Below are positions 27,037 to 36,556 of a stretch of 64,000 nt of DNA, piece by piece. Source of the DNA: an uncultured Aquimarina sp. (GTDB taxonomy: Bacteria > Bacteroidota > Bacteroidia > Flavobacteriales > Flavobacteriaceae); the NCBI GenBank assembly GCA_947498455.1, contig CANMKK010000004.1:144336-208335 (forward strand). Direction: 5' to 3'. The position numbers and the translations under genes are program-made. Numbering within the stretch: the stretch's first letter is position 1; each line of letters opens with the position of its first letter. The notes under the pieces are model-generated. The model did not search any database, was not told the DNA's origin, and saw only the letters and a list, made by a program, of their open reading frames with translations.

Positions 27037-29466
27037 ATGAAAAACACAAAACGTTCCATAACGTTAAAGATAATTGCAGGATATGCATTGGCGATAGCCC
27101 TTGCTGTTATTGCTTTTTGGGTAATATATAGGCAGTTAAGCCATTATAGTCAAATTACAGAAAACAAAAATGACAATAATGAAAAGTTATTTTTGGTGGG
27201 TGAAGCAATAACAGGTTTGTATGAGGCTGAAAGCTTAACTCGGAATATTATTCAAACTTCGGATATAAAGAAATTCGAAAATTATAAAACAAAAATTGAT
27301 TCTATCATAAAAACCATTGATCAGGTTGGTGAGATGTCTGATACATTACAGGCTAAAAAAGTGGATAGTATCAAAGCCTTAATAGATAGTAAAAATAAGA
27401 ATTTAAAAGAGCTCATTACTATATATGAACAACGGAAGGAGAAAGGGATATATGCAACCGCAATTGATGAATTAAAAAAAGCAAATGAGTCATTTAGGGA
27501 ATCTAATTATGACAGACGTTTTAGAAAACTTCCTCCAGAATTTAAAAGTAGTATGGTTAATATTCTGAATATTCTAAAAGAGGATAATGCCAAACGCTTA
27601 ACTAATCAAACTGCGGATTCTCTGGCTAAAACAGTAAAACAAGTACTTGCAGATCTTGAAAAAAAGGATAAAAAATACAAGCGAGAGATTTCTCTTAAAG
27701 AAAATAAGCTCCTAAAGAATGATCAGATTATAACGAAACAGCTTCGTGATTTGATGGCTGCTATAGAGGATAATGAAAGGAAAAAATATTTATCACAGCT
27801 TAAAAAATCGGACGCCATATTAAATAAAACTTCCAATTTTATTATCATTATTACCATCATTAGCTTGCTGACCGCCATTATATTTCTTTTCTTAATTACC
27901 AAGGATGTATCGATGAGTCAGAAGTATCGAAATGAACTTGAAGCTGAAAAAACATACAAAGAATCTCTTCTGAAGACCAGAGAATCGCTTATAAATACAG
28001 TAACTCATGACCTTCGTTCACCCCTAAATACTGTAATAGGATATTCTGATTTGTTGGAAAAAACAGGTTTAAATAATAAGCAAAGACACTATTTAGGTCA
28101 CTTAAAAAAATCATCAGATTATATTCTTCATCTGGTTAATGATCTTTTAGACCTATCAAAGTTAGAAGCCGGTAGGATGATTATAGAAGAGTTACCTTTT
28201 TCTCCAGAGAAGTTAATTGAAAATACTATTTCAAGTGTAATTCCTATAAACGACAAAAAAAAATTAGATATCATTATTAGATCAGAAGATTTGCTAAAAA
28301 AACAATTTTTGGGCGATCCTTTCAGAATTAAACAGATTTTAACAAATTTAGTTAATAATGCGTATAAATTTACAGATGATGGATCTATAACCATTGATAG
28401 TAAAATTATAGAAAATGGTCTTGCAGAAAAGGAATGGGTAATATCTGTAAAAGATACTGGGATCGGTATTACCAATGAGCAAAAAAAATATATTTTTGAG
28501 GAGTTCTCGCAAGGCGATGATAATACAGAAAAGAAATACGGAGGTTTTGGTTTAGGGTTAGCAATTACAAAAAAAATAATTAAACTGCTTCAGGGAACCA
28601 TTACATTGGAAAGTGAACCCGGAATGGGGAGCAATTTTACTTTTTCTATACCTATCAAGCTTTCTAATTCTCAAGTTTCTGAAGAAGAGAAAGTACCTAC
28701 GGAAATCCATCATTTTTCTAATAAGAAAGTTTTAATTGTAGATGATGATCCTAGTCAATTGGATTTAACAAGCGAGGTTGTATCTCTGGTAGGGTTATCA
28801 TATGATATTAGTCATAATGGATTGGATGCCGTTACGCTTTTAAACGAAAACGTATATGACCTTGTACTTACGGATATCCAAATGCCAAAAATGGATGGTT
28901 TTGAGCTATTAAAAACGATTAGGAATAATCCAAATCATGACAATCTTCAGGTAATTGCATTATCAGGAAGAACAGATACATCTGCTAAGGAATACCTGCA
29001 GGCAGGTTTTTATGGAAGCCTTCGTAAGCCCTATGCGCCCAAAGCTTTGATTGATCTTATAGGAAGCCTTCTTAAAATTGACGCAGTAGATGTAAGCTAC
29101 GATTGTCCCATTCCAGAAATGGTAATAGAAGATGCTACCTATTCATTAAGTGATCTTATGCTTTTTGCTCATGGAGATTCGGACTCATTATATGCTATAT
29201 TGGATACATTTCATGAAAGTACGACTAACAATCTAAATGAATTGAAATCAATAATTGAAAATAAAGATTTTGATCAAATTAAAAAGCTGTCACATAAAAT
29301 GCTCCCAATGTTTAAGCAAATAAAAGCTAAAGAAATTATTCCTATTTTGGATAAATTGGAGCATCAAGGATTGTACAATATAGATAACAGTAAGATGCTT
29401 AGTTTAGCAAATGAAGTAATGATGAAAATAGAAGAACTTATGAGTAAATTAAAAGTCGAGAACTAA
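27037..29466 (+). CDS. Hybrid sensor histidine kinase (HisKA–HATPase–REC–Hpt)
   Basis: 809-residue phosphorelay protein. TM1 about 12–32, a long helical extracytoplasmic region with coiled-coil character (CHASE3-like in style), TM2 about 267–289. Kinase: LINTVTHDLRSPLNTVIGYS with phospho-His at 324, N box LTNLVNNAYKF, G boxes DTGIGI and GFGLGLAITKKI. Receiver domain KKVLIVDDDPSQLDL with phospho-Asp at about 613 (LVLTDIQMPKMDG). The C-terminal segment KKLSHKMLPMFKQIKA looks like an Hpt domain (His about 753). All modules of a relay are thus in one chain. It is tail-to-tail with the sigma-54 response regulator (4-bp overlap), the likely partner. Confidence 0.93.
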   Translation: MKNTKRSITLKIIAGYALAIALAVIAFWVIYRQLSHYSQITENKNDNNEKLFLVGEAITGLYEAESLTRNIIQTSDIKKFENYKTKIDSIIKTIDQVGEMSDTLQAKKVDSIKALIDSKNKNLKELITIYEQRKEKGIYATAIDELKKANESFRESNYDRRFRKLPPEFKSSMVNILNILKEDNAKRLTNQTADSLAKTVKQVLADLEKKDKKYKREISLKENKLLKNDQIITKQLRDLMAAIEDNERKKYLSQLKKSDAILNKTSNFIIIITIISLLTAIIFLFLITKDVSMSQKYRNELEAEKTYKESLLKTRESLINTVTHDLRSPLNTVIGYSDLLEKTGLNNKQRHYLGHLKKSSDYILHLVNDLLDLSKLEAGRMIIEELPFSPEKLIENTISSVIPINDKKKLDIIIRSEDLLKKQFLGDPFRIKQILTNLVNNAYKFTDDGSITIDSKIIENGLAEKEWVISVKDTGIGITNEQKKYIFEEFSQGDDNTEKKYGGFGLGLAITKKIIKLLQGTITLESEPGMGSNFTFSIPIKLSNSQVSEEEKVPTEIHHFSNKKVLIVDDDPSQLDLTSEVVSLVGLSYDISHNGLDAVTLLNENVYDLVLTDIQMPKMDGFELLKTIRNNPNHDNLQVIALSGRTDTSAKEYLQAGFYGSLRKPYAPKALIDLIGSLLKIDAVDVSYDCPIPEMVIEDATYSLSDLMLFAHGDSDSLYAILDTFHESTTNNLNELKSIIENKDFDQIKKLSHKMLPMFKQIKAKEIIPILDKLEHQGLYNIDNSKMLSLANEVMMKIEELMSKLKVEN

Positions 29467-30836
29467 AGACTAATGTCGTATTGTTTTAGTTTATTATAAA
29501 GTGTTTTCCTGTCTATTGATAGCATTCTTGCTGCTTTTGCTTTATTTCCATTGGCTTTTTCTAAAGCATCTAGTATAAGTTCTTGTTCGTTTTGATTTTT
29601 AAATAAACCATATGTTTGTTTGGCATTATGAGATGCATATGCAATATCATTTGGTAAAACATCCATTATGATCATATCACCTTGTGAAAGTAAAACAGAT
29701 CTTTTAACTATATTTTTTAATTCTCTTAGATTTCCAGGCCAATTATATTTCTTAAAAGTATCTAATACTTCATCTGCGAAACCAACAACATGTTTATCTA
29801 ATTCTTCATTGGATTCTTCTAGAAAATGATTAGCAAATAACATTAAATCTTCAATTCTATCTTTTAAAGGAGGCACCTTGATAGAAAATTCATTAAGTCT
29901 GTGGTATAGGTCTTCTCTAAATTCACCTTCTTTAACAGCATGGCTTAAGTCTTCATTTGTTGCTGCTATAACACGGATATCTACTTCTATTTCTTTATTA
30001 CTACCTACAGGTTTTATTTTTCGTTCTTGTAACGCTCTTAGGAGTTGAACTTGTAGTTCGTAGCTAAGGTTTCCTATTTCATCAAGGAATAGCGTTCCAC
30101 CATTTGCAGCTTCAAAATGACCAACTTTATCATTTACAGCTCCAGTAAATGATCCCTTAATATGTCCAAAAAATTCGCTAGAAGCAATTTCCTTAGGAAT
30201 AGCTCCGCAATCTACAGCAACAAACGGTTTATCTGCTCTTGTGCTTACCTTGTGTATACTGCTTGCAACATATTCTTTACCAGTTCCACTATCGCCAATA
30301 ACAAGTACTGACATGCGTGTTGGAGCAACAAGAGCTACATATTCATTTAATTTTTTGGAAGCATCGCTAACTCCTTTTACAAAAGATTCATTCACAACAT
30401 TTATGATCTTTTTAGTAGGAGTGACTTTGTTTTCTGTAGTTTTGGTTTCTTGTTTGCCTACTTTTAAAGCCTTTTTTATTGTTTGTAAAATGGTATCCGG
30501 GTTAAAAGGTTTAGAGATATAATCAAATGCTCCTTGCTTAATAGCATTAACTGCCATATTAATTTCTGCATACCCAGTCATAACAATTACTTGGGTTTCG
30601 GAATTCTTTGCTTTAATATCTTCTAGTAGTGTAATTCCATCGCGATCGGGTAATCGTACATCTGTAAGAACAATATCGTACGTTTCCTCCTGAATTTGTA
30701 AAACAGCTTCATTACCTGAAAATGCAGTAGATACTTGATACTCTTTTTTTTGTAAAAAAGTCTTGAGCATTGTGCAAAAAGCTACATCATCTTCTACTAT
30801 AAGTATTTTAGGCATATTTATATCATTTAATTCCAA
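29463..30836 (-). CDS. Sigma-54-dependent response regulator (NtrC/AtoC type)
   Basis: 457 residues: receiver domain (about 8–125; DIVLTDVRLPDRDG holds the phospho-Asp), AAA+ domain with Walker A GDSGTGKE, the sigma-54 contact loop GSFTGA (variant of GAFTGA), Walker B GTLFLDEIG, and a C-terminal Fis-type helix-turn-helix NKAKAARMLSIDRKTLYNKL. It activates sigma-54 promoters when phosphorylated. It overlaps the end of the hybrid kinase by 4 bp on the opposite strand; convergent genes of this type are likely a functional pair. The first residues MELNDIN may be extra; MPKILIVEDD at 30815 is an alternative start. Confidence 0.95.
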   Translation of the reverse strand: MELNDINMPKILIVEDDVAFCTMLKTFLQKKEYQVSTAFSGNEAVLQIQEETYDIVLTDVRLPDRDGITLLEDIKAKNSETQVIVMTGYAEINMAVNAIKQGAFDYISKPFNPDTILQTIKKALKVGKQETKTTENKVTPTKKIINVVNESFVKGVSDASKKLNEYVALVAPTRMSVLVIGDSGTGKEYVASSIHKVSTRADKPFVAVDCGAIPKEIASSEFFGHIKGSFTGAVNDKVGHFEAANGGTLFLDEIGNLSYELQVQLLRALQERKIKPVGSNKEIEVDIRVIAATNEDLSHAVKEGEFREDLYHRLNEFSIKVPPLKDRIEDLMLFANHFLEESNEELDKHVVGFADEVLDTFKKYNWPGNLRELKNIVKRSVLLSQGDMIIMDVLPNDIAYASHNAKQTYGLFKNQNEQELILDALEKANGNKAKAARMLSIDRKTLYNKLKQYDISL

Positions 30837-31010
30837 GAACCTTTTAATTTTTTTGCTCGTACCCTCATTTTACTTTCTAATTTCAAAATTAAAGATAGGA
30901 TCAACTTTAACCGCTAAAACCGAAAGTATAGAATGGCTCTAAATGTATTACATAAAATTAAATATAAAAAACATTTACTTTTTATGTAACGTTAAAGAGA
31001 CATAAAAAAT

Positions 31011-31043
31011 AAAAAAGAGACCCTTGGGATTGGGTCTCTTTTT
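31011..31043 (-). terminator. Intrinsic terminator
   Basis: Stem AAAAAAGAGACCC / GGGTCTCTTTTT around TTGGGATT. It follows the small secreted-protein gene at 31107–31436 on the minus strand. Confidence 0.88.
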
Positions 31044-31106
31044 AGCACTAAACAACTTTATATCGTCTTTTGGTTGCAAAACGATATTCCTTTTCTACCC
31101 CTAGAT

Positions 31107-31436
31107 TTAAGATTTGTCGTTTGGCTTAATCCATTTGCCATTAGCGCTTGCAAATACAACTTTTGTGTAGTTATCTTTACCTTTAAGAATAATTTTATAA
31201 GTATTATCCTTGGAAATATAAACATTATAAATACGTAAGTTTTCAAAATCTTTAAGAGTTCCATTGTGAACTGCTATTGGTAATTCATTGATACCAATTT
31301 CAGTATATTCCTGTAACTCGTATTCGTAATCCATTACTTCCCATCCATCATTTTCAGCTAACTCATCTTGTGCAATTACTCCTTGTGCTGATATAATGCT
31401 TACTACTATCGCGATGATCATTTGTAAATTTTTCAT
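31107..31436 (-). CDS. Small secreted protein, unknown
   Basis: 109 residues with a clear Sec signal peptide (MKNLQMIIAIVVSIISAQGV, cleavage probable after VIA-Q). The mature part is short and beta-rich (YTEIGINELPIAVHNGTL, DNTYKIILKGKDNYTKVVFA), in the style of Bacteroidota periplasmic beta-lactamase-inhibitor-like or PepSY-like proteins, but I cannot assign it. It has its own terminator and no operon partner. Confidence 0.75.
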   Translation of the reverse strand: MKNLQMIIAIVVSIISAQGVIAQDELAENDGWEVMDYEYELQEYTEIGINELPIAVHNGTLKDFENLRIYNVYISKDNTYKIILKGKDNYTKVVFASANGKWIKPNDKS

Positions 31437-31644
31437 TTGGGTTATATTTGTAAAAACTTGCTTTACGTTTATGTATATAGGAATAATTGTTCCAAAAATT
31501 AATTTGCATTAAAAAATATATAAAAACCTGTTTATCAGACTCTTATCATTTGATTAAATTTGTTTGTGTGTTGTGGGTAGGGGAGTAAAACTGTGGAAAA
31601 CACATAAAAGTGTAGATATTTTACACACTTATTTCGGTTTGCAG

Positions 31645-32046
31645 CTAGAACAAAGGCTTTTTGCGATTCGATTTTTTTAAAGCTTGATACTTTTTTTCTT
31701 CTAAACGTTTTTTAACTGATGCTTTGGAAGGTCTGGACGTTTTTCTTGTTTTATGAATTTTAAGACTTGCTTTTAGTAGATCTAAAAACCGTTGAATTAT
31801 AATTTCTTTATTTCTATGCTGACTTCTGGTTTCTCCACATTGTAAGATTAAAATTCCCGAATTAGTAATTCGGGAATTTAGTTTTTTTATAACGAGTGAT
31901 TTTTGTTTTTCATTTATACCTTTTGAAGACAAAATATCAAAGGTTAGTTCTATTTTTGAAGATACTTTATTGACATGCTGACCTCCTGATCCAGAACTGC
32001 GAATAGCTTTAAATTTTAATTCTTTTATAATAATCGAGGTATTCAC
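31645..32046 (-). CDS. arfB: Alternative ribosome-rescue factor ArfB (peptidyl-tRNA hydrolase)
   Basis: 133 residues. Contains the GGQ catalytic motif of class I release factors in SSGSGGQHVNKVSSKIEL (about residues 16–33) without codon-recognition domains, and the basic C-terminal tail (KTSRPSKASVKKRLEEKKYQ) that enters the mRNA channel of stalled ribosomes. It overlaps the DUF4301 gene stop by 4 bp, suggesting coupling of translation. Confidence 0.94.
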   Translation of the reverse strand: MNTSIIIKELKFKAIRSSGSGGQHVNKVSSKIELTFDILSSKGINEKQKSLVIKKLNSRITNSGILILQCGETRSQHRNKEIIIQRFLDLLKASLKIHKTRKTSRPSKASVKKRLEEKKYQALKKSNRKKPLF

Positions 32047-33608
32047 GAAAATAACTTTACCTGATGCGCAGACTTTAATAGGTCGTTGACTGTTTTTACT
32101 GGATTAAAGGTAGTAAGGGGAACTTCAACAAATACGCTTATCCAATTGGACATGGCGCCATTCCATAACCCAGGTAATTCCAAAGCTTTTACTACATTGC
32201 CATTAAGGGACTTTTTAGTAATGAAACCGGCATCTGGGTCTACAAACTCTTGTAAATTAAATTTAGAACCCTTATAATTCCTAATTCCACATACCAAATC
32301 TACAGGATTAAAGTGAGTCGCACTTTTTAAAATATCTTGTTGTCTTCTATCATTTTTATTGATCTGAGGTGTTTCGATAATCTGTAAAATAAGCCTTCCA
32401 TTCTCTCGTTTTACCCAGAATGGACCTCCTCCAGGTTCTCCTTCGTTGATTACCATTCCACAGACACGAATGGGTCTGTTCATGGACTCTTTTAGAAATT
32501 GAATTTTATACTTTTCCGCAAACTTATCAAAATCTAATGGCATTTGTACATTAAGCTGTTGCTCTAAGAATTTTTTGATATCCTTCAGTTCAGCCTCTGA
32601 TGGTGCTTTTTTGTCTATAGAATTTAGTATTCTGAATACCTCATCCTGAATCTCTATAAGTTTTCCTGCCAGTATTTTTTTGTAACCTGATACCTCATCT
32701 TGATACTTGCGTACTACTACATTATCAATATTTTTGATATAGATAATATCAGCATCTAGTTCATTCAGATTTTCGATCAGTGCTCCGTGGCCTCCTGGCC
32801 TGAATAATAATGATCCATCTTCTGTTCTATATGGCTCATTATCTTCTGTAACAGCTATTGTATCCGTTTCAGGCTTCTGAAATGAATAAGTAATAGTAAA
32901 ATTTGTATTGGTTTTTTCTTCTACCTTTTTCTTTTTTCTTTCGAATTCGTCTTTAAATGCCTCAAGATGTTCTTTGGAAATGGTAAAATGTAATTTAGAA
33001 TCTCCTTTCGAATTTTTGTTATATCCAGCTGCTTCATACAAATGTTCTTCAAATGAAGTAGCAATACTATTAGAATATTTATGAAAAGGTAATAGCCCTT
33101 TTGGATAGACACCAAAATTCAATCCTTTTTCTTTTAGCATCATTTCTACAAAAATATAAAGTTGACGCCCTTCGGATAACGAATCAAAATGCGGATATGA
33201 ATTTTTAACCTTTTCCTTAACTGTATCATAAAAAGGAAACTTCTCTAAACCAATCAAGAATAAGCGTATAGCATTTGCTTTTTCATGATTCGTATACGAA
33301 TTTAAACTTTCTTTCTCGTAGTCATAGTTTTCTAAAAATTTGAACAATTCTTTAAACATACGTGTAGCAGCTCCTGAGGCTGGTACAAATTTTATGGTTT
33401 CCAGATCTACAGATCTAGATTCGTACAATTTGGTGAGTTCTGTTTGATAATGTTCTGAAAATTTTAGAATTCCATTGTCCAGACTCGCAGCACTGCGTAA
33501 TGCTACAAAAGGAATTTCGTTCTTAAATATTTCTATTTGGGAAAGTACTTTTTCTACTGTTAACCCTTTAGATTTAATCAGTTTAATGTCTTTATCTGTA
33601 ATATTCAC
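32043..33608 (-). CDS. DUF4301 family protein
   Basis: 521-residue cytoplasmic protein typical of Bacteroidota, function unknown. Recognisable stretches: TIKFVPASGAATRMFKELFK near residue 78, FRPGGHGALIENLNELDADI near 268, RVCGMVINEGEPGGGPFWV near 383. The P-A-S-G-A-A-T-R-M-F loop and R-P-G-G-H-G motif recall nucleotidyl- or sugar-phosphate-binding enzymes, so a nucleotidyltransferase-like activity is possible; this is inference. ArfB follows with a 4-bp overlap. Confidence 0.88.
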   Translation of the reverse strand: MNITDKDIKLIKSKGLTVEKVLSQIEIFKNEIPFVALRSAASLDNGILKFSEHYQTELTKLYESRSVDLETIKFVPASGAATRMFKELFKFLENYDYEKESLNSYTNHEKANAIRLFLIGLEKFPFYDTVKEKVKNSYPHFDSLSEGRQLYIFVEMMLKEKGLNFGVYPKGLLPFHKYSNSIATSFEEHLYEAAGYNKNSKGDSKLHFTISKEHLEAFKDEFERKKKKVEEKTNTNFTITYSFQKPETDTIAVTEDNEPYRTEDGSLLFRPGGHGALIENLNELDADIIYIKNIDNVVVRKYQDEVSGYKKILAGKLIEIQDEVFRILNSIDKKAPSEAELKDIKKFLEQQLNVQMPLDFDKFAEKYKIQFLKESMNRPIRVCGMVINEGEPGGGPFWVKRENGRLILQIIETPQINKNDRRQQDILKSATHFNPVDLVCGIRNYKGSKFNLQEFVDPDAGFITKKSLNGNVVKALELPGLWNGAMSNWISVFVEVPLTTFNPVKTVNDLLKSAHQVKLFS

Positions 33609-33813
33609 TTTATGGTTCTATTTAATCAATATTTTCGAAACTTTTTTTGAAAAACAAATATAGTATCTAAGCTTTTTTTGAGGAGGATACTTAGATTATT
33701 ATGATTTAGGGATTGGAAATATAAGTTAATTGATACAATTCTTAAACTTTTTGCGGCAAAAGTTAGATACTTTTCTGAATATCTGATGTCTCTATAATTA
33801 ACTTAACTTTAAA

Positions 33814-34446
33814 TTACTCATAAGGTAGAGCATATACACAAGTAAAACCGTCAAATTCAGAAAATGTAATATCATAATGACTAATTTTATCTTTATAATG
33901 TATACTGCCTGCTGTAAAAGGCATACCCAAATCGAAAGGCATAATATGAATATGTTGCTCGAAACTCAATCCTGTAGTAGCATAGAGTTTGTATAGAGAT
34001 TCTTTTGCTCCCCAGATTACGGTTAGCGCTCTTGTTTTATTTTCGTGTTGTTGATCTATAAAGTCTTTTTCGGAATCTATAAACTTATGAGCTATCCTTT
34101 GAATTTTTTCACGTTGTTTTTCAATATCTATCCCAACCAATTTGTCACTGATAATAATACCAGCAAATTCAAATGAATGTGTAATCGAAATTTGTTTTCC
34201 ATCTTTTAGATATGGTTTTCCGAAATCATCATAGTACAAATCATGATCTTTATATCCGAAAACTCCAAGTAGATGCCGAATGCTCATAAACCCTCTTTTG
34301 TGCAAATCAGATTTCATATTATCAACTCTGCGTTGGCAATGTTCGGTAAGTTCGATTCCTTTACATAAGGATTCATAGGATTCTTCAATCTTCCAAATCA
34401 ACACATTAGTGCTGTCATCAACTGTTATAGTTTTATAAAGAGGCAT
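33814..34446 (-). CDS. 4'-phosphopantetheinyl transferase superfamily protein
   Basis: Transfers the phosphopantetheine arm from CoA to carrier-protein serines. The Sfp/AcpS signatures are present: LVGIDIEKQREKIQRIAHKF (Mg-binding Asp in GID, about residue 106) and VIWGAKESLYKLY (W-x-x-K-E-S, about 145–157). The 210-residue length fits the Sfp/HetI group. No polyketide or non-ribosomal peptide genes are in the window. It is divergent from ahcY. Confidence 0.88.
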   Translation of the reverse strand: MPLYKTITVDDSTNVLIWKIEESYESLCKGIELTEHCQRRVDNMKSDLHKRGFMSIRHLLGVFGYKDHDLYYDDFGKPYLKDGKQISITHSFEFAGIIISDKLVGIDIEKQREKIQRIAHKFIDSEKDFIDQQHENKTRALTVIWGAKESLYKLYATTGLSFEQHIHIMPFDLGMPFTAGSIHYKDKISHYDITFSEFDGFTCVYALPYE

Positions 34447-34468
34447 TTATATTCTTAAAGTTATTACG

Positions 34469-34476
34469 TACCTTTG
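34469..34476 (+). promoter_or_regulatory. Putative ahcY promoter, -7 element
   Basis: TACCTTTG matches TAnnTTTG about 105 bp upstream of the ahcY ATG, implying a leader of nearly 100 nt. No convincing -33 TTTG is seen, and the leader does not look like a known SAH or SAM riboswitch. Confidence 0.5.
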
Positions 34477-34580
34477 CAAACTGAAAAACAGAAATAAAAA
34501 CCTGATTTTCTGACGGACGAATTTAGAACAATTTAGTGCGAAATACCAATAAGCACCTCATAATCATAAAATAAATACCT

Positions 34581-35897
34581 ATGAGTACCAAAACAGTACC
34601 TTATGTTCCTTACAAGGTGAAAGATATTTCATTAGCCGCTTGGGGAAGAAAAGAAATAGAATTAGCAGAAGCTGAAATGCCAGGACTAATGTCTCTTCGT
34701 GAAGAGTATAAAAATGAACAACCTCTAAAAGGTGCGCGTATTGCAGGTTGTTTGCATATGACAATACAGACAGCTGTATTGATAGAAACATTGCAAGCAT
34801 TGGGAGCTGAGGTTACTTGGAGTTCTTGTAATATTTTTTCTACACAAGATCAGGCAGCAGCAGCAATTGCAGATGCAGGTATTCCGGTATATGCTTGGAA
34901 AGGGATGAATGAAGAAGAATTTGATTGGTGTATAGAACAAACCTTATTTTTTGGAGAGGACAGAAAGCCATTAAATATGATTCTTGATGACGGAGGAGAT
35001 CTTACCAATTTGGTATTAGATAAGTACCCAGAATTAGTTGAAGACATTAAAGGTTTATCAGAAGAGACTACAACAGGTGTACATCGTTTGTACGAAAGAA
35101 TGAAGAATGGAACACTGCCTATGCCGGCTATCAATGTCAATGATTCGGTTACGAAGTCTAAATTTGATAACAAATACGGATGTCGTGAGAGTGCGGTTGA
35201 TGCAATTCGTCGTGCGACAGATACCATGTTAGCAGGTAAGCGTGTGGTTGTTTGTGGATATGGAGATGTGGGTAAAGGTACTGCTGCATCGTTTAAGGGA
35301 GCTGGTTCTATCGTAACTGTTACCGAAATTGATCCTATCTGTGCATTACAAGCAGCCATGGACGGATTTGAAGTAAAGAAGCTCGAAACTGTAGTGGGTA
35401 ATGCAGATGTGGTTATAACTACTACGGGTAATAAGGATATCGTACAAGCCAAACATTTTAAGGCTTTAAAAGATAAAGCTATTGTTTGTAACATAGGTCA
35501 TTTCGATAATGAAATTGATATGGCTTGGTTAAATGACAATTATGGGGATACCAAGGATGAAATTAAGCCACAGGTAGATAAATATACTGTAGATGGTAAG
35601 GATATTATCATTTTGGCAGAAGGACGTTTGGTAAATCTTGGATGTGCTACAGGGCATCCTAGTTTTGTAATGAGTAACTCATTTACAAACCAAACATTGG
35701 CGCAGATTGAACTTTGGAATCATTCTGAAAACTATAAAAATGAAGTGTATATGCTTCCTAAGCATTTAGATGAAAAGGTAGCAAAATTGCATTTAGCACG
35801 TTTAGGAGTGGAGTTAGAAACTCTTAGACCAGAGCAAGCTGAATATATTGGTGTTACAGTAGAAGGACCTTATAAGCCAGAATATTATAGATACTAA
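34581..35897 (+). CDS. ahcY: Adenosylhomocysteinase
   Basis: Hydrolyses S-adenosylhomocysteine to adenosine and homocysteine in the methyl cycle, using bound NAD. The 438-residue protein contains [30 protein letters not shown], the NAD-binding [20 protein letters not shown] (about 213–232), and the conserved C-terminal YKPEYYRY. It is transcribed alone and ends at a strong terminator. Confidence 0.98.
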   Translation: MSTKTVPYVPYKVKDISLAAWGRKEIELAEAEMPGLMSLREEYKNEQPLKGARIAGCLHMTIQTAVLIETLQALGAEVTWSSCNIFSTQDQAAAAIADAGIPVYAWKGMNEEEFDWCIEQTLFFGEDRKPLNMILDDGGDLTNLVLDKYPELVEDIKGLSEETTTGVHRLYERMKNGTLPMPAINVNDSVTKSKFDNKYGCRESAVDAIRRATDTMLAGKRVVVCGYGDVGKGTAASFKGAGSIVTVTEIDPICALQAAMDGFEVKKLETVVGNADVVITTTGNKDIVQAKHFKALKDKAIVCNIGHFDNEIDMAWLNDNYGDTKDEIKPQVDKYTVDGKDIIILAEGRLVNLGCATGHPSFVMSNSFTNQTLAQIELWNHSENYKNEVYMLPKHLDEKVAKLHLARLGVELETLRPEQAEYIGVTVEGPYKPEYYRY

Positions 35898-35920
35898 AAT
35901 TTTCTACATAGAAAAACATA

Positions 35921-35961
35921 AAAAAAGCTGTCGGAAGAATGTTCTTCCGACAGCTTTTTTT
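35921..35961 (+). terminator. Intrinsic terminator of ahcY
   Basis: Perfect 19-bp arms (AAAAAAGCTGTCGGAAGAA and its complement) around TG, ending in a run of seven T. The symmetry lets it act on both strands. Confidence 0.93.
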
Positions 35962-36132
35962 GTCAATTTACTTTCTTAAAGAATCGTATAACGCTAAAGA
36001 TATTGCTAATCTAATGTGATTTCAGACAAAAGTATTAAGATGAATCAGTGACCATTTGCGTAAAAAATTCGATCTGTCCAGAGAGGTTAATCCGATTGAG
36101 CTTAATTTCAAAGTCTAAACGTTGGTTTATAT

Positions 36133-36540
36133 TCAATGAATACTGAATATAGATTCTAGTTCTTTGATAGTTACTGGTTTTATTAAGTAATCTTTGACAT
36201 CACTGATGCTTTTCGCTTTTTTGATATCTAATGGATTAATGGATGAACTTACTATATACAATGTAATTGTTTTTCCAAAATTATTCTTAATTCTAATAAA
36301 ATTTGCTAAAAACTCCCATCCATCCATAATGGGCATATTAAGGTCTAAGAAAATTATTTCGGGAATATTCTCTTTTTTAGGATTGTTTAGTATCGCCTCA
36401 AAAAAACTCAAAGCATTCTTACCATTTTCAAAAATGAGTAAATTTTTACAAAGATGCTTAGATTCAATTATTCGCTTAACTAAATTTATGTATATAGTAT
36501 CATCATCGATAATACAAGCTACATCTATTAGATGACTCAT
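36133..36540 (-). CDS. Stand-alone response regulator (CheY-like)
   Basis: 135-residue receiver domain only, no output domain. DVACIIDDDTIYINLV supplies the acidic pocket, EIIFLDLNMPIMDGWEFL the phospho-Asp (about residue 66), YIVSSSINPLD the Ser/Thr switch and DYLIKPVTIKEL the conserved lysine. It lies 16 bp downstream of the PAS kinase gene, so the two form one operon and probably one signalling pair. Confidence 0.92.
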   Translation of the reverse strand: MSHLIDVACIIDDDTIYINLVKRIIESKHLCKNLLIFENGKNALSFFEAILNNPKKENIPEIIFLDLNMPIMDGWEFLANFIRIKNNFGKTITLYIVSSSINPLDIKKAKSISDVKDYLIKPVTIKELESIFSIH

Positions 36541-36556
36541 GGATATGTGGTTTTAA

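Noticed and set aside
31444..31451. TATATTTG on the plus strand as a promoter
   Set aside because: Wrong strand for the adjacent minus-strand gene, and no plus-strand gene follows; probably chance in AT-rich DNA.
34483..34580. SAH or SAM riboswitch before ahcY
   Set aside because: No recognisable core motifs of known SAH or SAM aptamers.
34850..35494. 214-codon open frame on the minus strand opposite ahcY
   Set aside because: Shadow frame; ahcY on the plus strand is complete with NAD-binding and C-terminal motifs.
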